Program-made: the position numbers and the translations under genes
The notes under the pieces: model-generated
Seen by the model: only the letters and a program-made list of their open reading frames with translations
Database searches by the model: none
What the model was told of the DNA's origin: nothing
Part shown: in pieces, positions 18,066 to 19,492 of the stretch
Layout of the letters: each line of letters starts with the position of its first letter
Position numbering within the stretch: the first letter of the stretch is position 1
Assembly: GCA_018398765.1 (NCBI GenBank)
Contig: JAHBMJ010001935.1
Span: 5,001-24,492, forward strand
Origin: Chromera velia
Lineage: Eukaryota > Sar > Chromeraceae
DNA length: 19,492 nucleotides
Reading direction: 5' to 3'

Positions 18066-18159
18066 ATACTCAGAGCACAAGAGAACCACAGAAACACATA
18101 GAGCACAGTACAGTTCCTACACATGAAGCTCTGTCAATCCCTAGGTTAAGTCTCTTACT

Positions 18160-18193
18160 CAGACAGACGGTAACTGCCGTGCACGTCTGTCTG
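18160..18193. repeat. Perfect 10-bp inverted repeat in the LTR-like region
   Basis: CAGACAGACG (18160-18169) and CGTCTGTCTG (18184-18193) are separated by 14 bases. It lies about 100 bases upstream of the TATA box on the minus strand, where a dyad could serve as a protein-binding site or promoter element. Confidence 0.6.
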
Positions 18194-18652
18194 ACTGTCT
18201 GGAATTTAATTCAACCGGAATTAATTCTGAAGCCTCCGATGACATAAGCGCACCATCATCCTAATTAAATCCCATATGAAGGCCCAGAGCACACACCACC
18301 ACCGTGAGTGCCTCGGGTGTATTTCTTATGCCAAAGTGCATGCAGGCCATACCATGGAACTCACAACACGCACCCCTCTATCGCAGGTGCCCCGCCACCC
18401 CGTGTGGCCGGGCCGTCGCGTGCACATCGCTCCTTTTTTTGGCTCGGGGCGAAGGGACGAATGGAAAGGCCGGGACTGGAATTCACCCTCCGCAAATCTA
18501 ACCAGGAATGGGACCGTCGTTTTCTTTTACATGTGCATGATGATAAATTCAAAAATCACAGCACAGCAACAGCGTATCCGGCCTTATAGCTTAAAATTGT
18601 TTCGAAACTAAAAACAATTCTGTATGCATGCCTTGTAACTGCATCTCCGCAA

Positions 18653-19045
18653 TTATTTTTTCACAAACTTGAGCTTGACGGAGAAGCTGCTGGCCTCATA
18701 TCCCCGGCACATATTTGTAAGGATCTTCACCATGCGGTATATGGGTGCCTTTCTAGGTTTTTTGCCCTCGATACTCTCCAGATCTCTCCAGGAGTCTCTT
18801 GTGGGGTTGTTTTTTGTTCACTCTCTTGCTGTTCTTGCCGTACTTGTCTATGTTCTCCTCTTCTTTGACCGTATCCTTGATCTTGACGGACGACAGGATC
18901 TCCAGGAGAGGGGGCGAATCTAAGAACTCTTCCTCAGTCTCCTCTTCTTCCTTCACTGTCCGGATGGTGGAAGAAGGCGTCGTGACCTCGGACATGGGCT
19001 CCAACAGGTGAGTTCCTTCAGTGTCAGCTTTATAGGCCTAGTTCA
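18653..19045 (-). pseudogene. Coding remnant, possibly the displaced RNase H C-terminus
   Basis: Two frames join near 18785. The first runs through AYKADTEGTHLLEPMSEVTT and a Glu/Lys-rich acidic stretch (KEEEETEEEFLDSPPLLEIL, then KKQPHKRLLERSG). The second reads KAPIYRMVKILTNMCRGYEA to a TAA at 18653. A TAG at 19038 and a less certain upstream frame with TAA codons (19050-19110, containing PDSSFTMA and RLINEALN) precede it. That upstream pattern resembles the S.tEAEl.AL..A block of the copia RNase H C-terminus, which is missing from the frame ending at 7135. Identity is tentative; it may instead belong to an upstream neighbouring element. Confidence 0.35.
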
Positions 19046-19234
19046 AGGCTTCATTGATGAGGCGTTAAGCCATTGTGAAGGAAGAGTCTGGTTAGCCTAT
19101 GATCAAGTCTTAGACTGCAAAGCAAACAAAAGAGGGGCAACATAATCGGGCATAGCACAACAATCGTCATGGGAGGGAAAGCCAAGCAGATCATAGTCCA
19201 ATCAGCCTCCGGTTCCGAAGACAAATCTATCCCG

Positions 19235-19417
19235 AACGGTCTCCAACAGTAAAACGGTCTCCAAAACAACCATACCTCTCAAGCTTTTTTAGGCAGTAAA
19301 CAATATTTAAAAGCTTAAAACAAAGAGTTTTAAGCGATCAAACAGTACGATTTCCTGTTTTTAAATTAATTGGGTTTAGTGAGAGAAAAAAATATATTGT
19401 ATTTGACCGCGCGGCGT
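19235..19417 (-). repeat. Right copy of long inverted repeat flanking the retroelement
   Basis: Reverse complement of about 7035-7210. Its inner end carries two ACGGTCTCCAA motifs (19236 and 19253), as the left copy does with one base different. Then come AGTAAACA, AAAACAAAGAGTTTTAAGC and AGAAAAAAATATATTG (19384-19399), followed by CpG-rich DNA. The repeat probably continues past the window edge, so its outer end and any target duplication cannot be seen. Confidence 0.8.
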
Positions 19418-19492
19418 GCGTGTTTCGTGCGTCAATGCACGCGCCTGTCATGCATGCAATTAAGGCGGCGGCGGGGAGCACCGGAATTAAGG

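Larger units (their letters stand above)
7135..18070 (-). mobile_element. Giant degenerate Ty1/copia-type (Pseudoviridae) retroelement
   Basis: Minus-strand order is Gag, zinc knuckles, aspartic protease, integrase, reverse transcriptase, RNase H, which is diagnostic of Ty1/copia rather than Ty3/gypsy. Coding DNA spans about 10.5 kb against the usual 4-5 kb, mainly because of a long linker between integrase and RT. The frame is crossed by about ten single-base shifts (near 17075, 16327, 15925, 15650, 13915, 13510, 12100, 11900, 11620, 8900 and 8320). It also holds 18 TAG, one TAA and three TGA codons in otherwise well-kept frames. No matching pair of direct LTRs was found in the window; inverted repeats lie on both sides instead. 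Confidence 0.85.
17700..18650 (-). promoter_or_regulatory. LTR-like leader with promoter, upstream of gag
   Basis: About 950 bases without a supported gene lie between a stop codon (18653) and the gag start. On the minus strand this includes a TATA box, a 10-bp hairpin and AT-rich blocks. Its position between the end of one pol fragment and the start of gag is that of an LTR plus leader. No second, direct copy was found near the left end of the element, so LTR identity is inferred. TG/CA ends and a primer-binding site could not be fixed. Confidence 0.4.

Noticed and set aside
18276-18611. Plus-strand frames of 65-111 codons in the LTR-like region
   Set aside because: Three overlapping phases, no motif, and the neighbouring coding signals are all on the minus strand.
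18214-19490. ACCGGAATTAA present at 18214 and again at 19480
   Set aside because: Only 11 bases match and the flanks are unrelated, so it is not evidence for an LTR pair or target duplication.

Overview
This is eukaryotic, repeat-dominated DNA. It holds (CA)n microsatellites, a TA-flanked Tc1/mariner transposon, a segmental duplication and a very large, degenerate Ty1/copia-type retroelement. There are no bacterial operons, Shine-Dalgarno sites or rRNA/tRNA genes. The mix suggests a protist or alga with a transposon-rich genome; the species cannot be fixed from the sequence. No ordinary host gene could be supported anywhere in the window.

Layout. 1-1020 and 3336-4376 are two direct copies of a unit of about 1 kb, each with a decayed Cys-rich reading frame. 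Between them lies a complete-looking Tc1/mariner element (1021-2667) with 29-bp inverted ends, TA flanks and one DD34E transposase gene on the minus strand. Copy 2 ends in a solo piece of that transposon's terminus. 4400-7000 is non-coding: two CA-type microsatellites, a fold-back with 77-bp arms (5032-5230), a C-rich tract, diverged 190-bp tandem repeats (6101-6668) and a perfect 12-bp hairpin.

7135-17697 is one minus-strand gag-pol locus read from high to low coordinates: Gag head, coiled coil, capsid-like segment, basic region with zinc knuckles, aspartic protease, integrase, a linker of about 3.5 kb, reverse transcriptase and truncated RNase H. The order PR-IN-RT-RH marks Ty1/copia (Pseudoviridae), but coding DNA of about 10.5 kb is roughly twice the usual size. 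The frame is broken by about ten single-base shifts and by 22 in-frame stops, of which 18 are TAG. The RNase H ends in a TAA.

The locus is not bounded by a recognisable pair of direct LTRs. Its two sides carry diverged inverted repeats (about 7035-7210 and 19235-19417). A fragment that may be the missing RNase H C-terminus lies at the opposite, upstream end (18653-19045), followed by a single LTR-like leader with a TATA box (17700-18650). This looks like a circularly permuted retroelement, or a tandem array interrupted by a terminal-inverted-repeat element. The TAG bias and the permuted, inverted-repeat-flanked structure are the two observations most worth checking.
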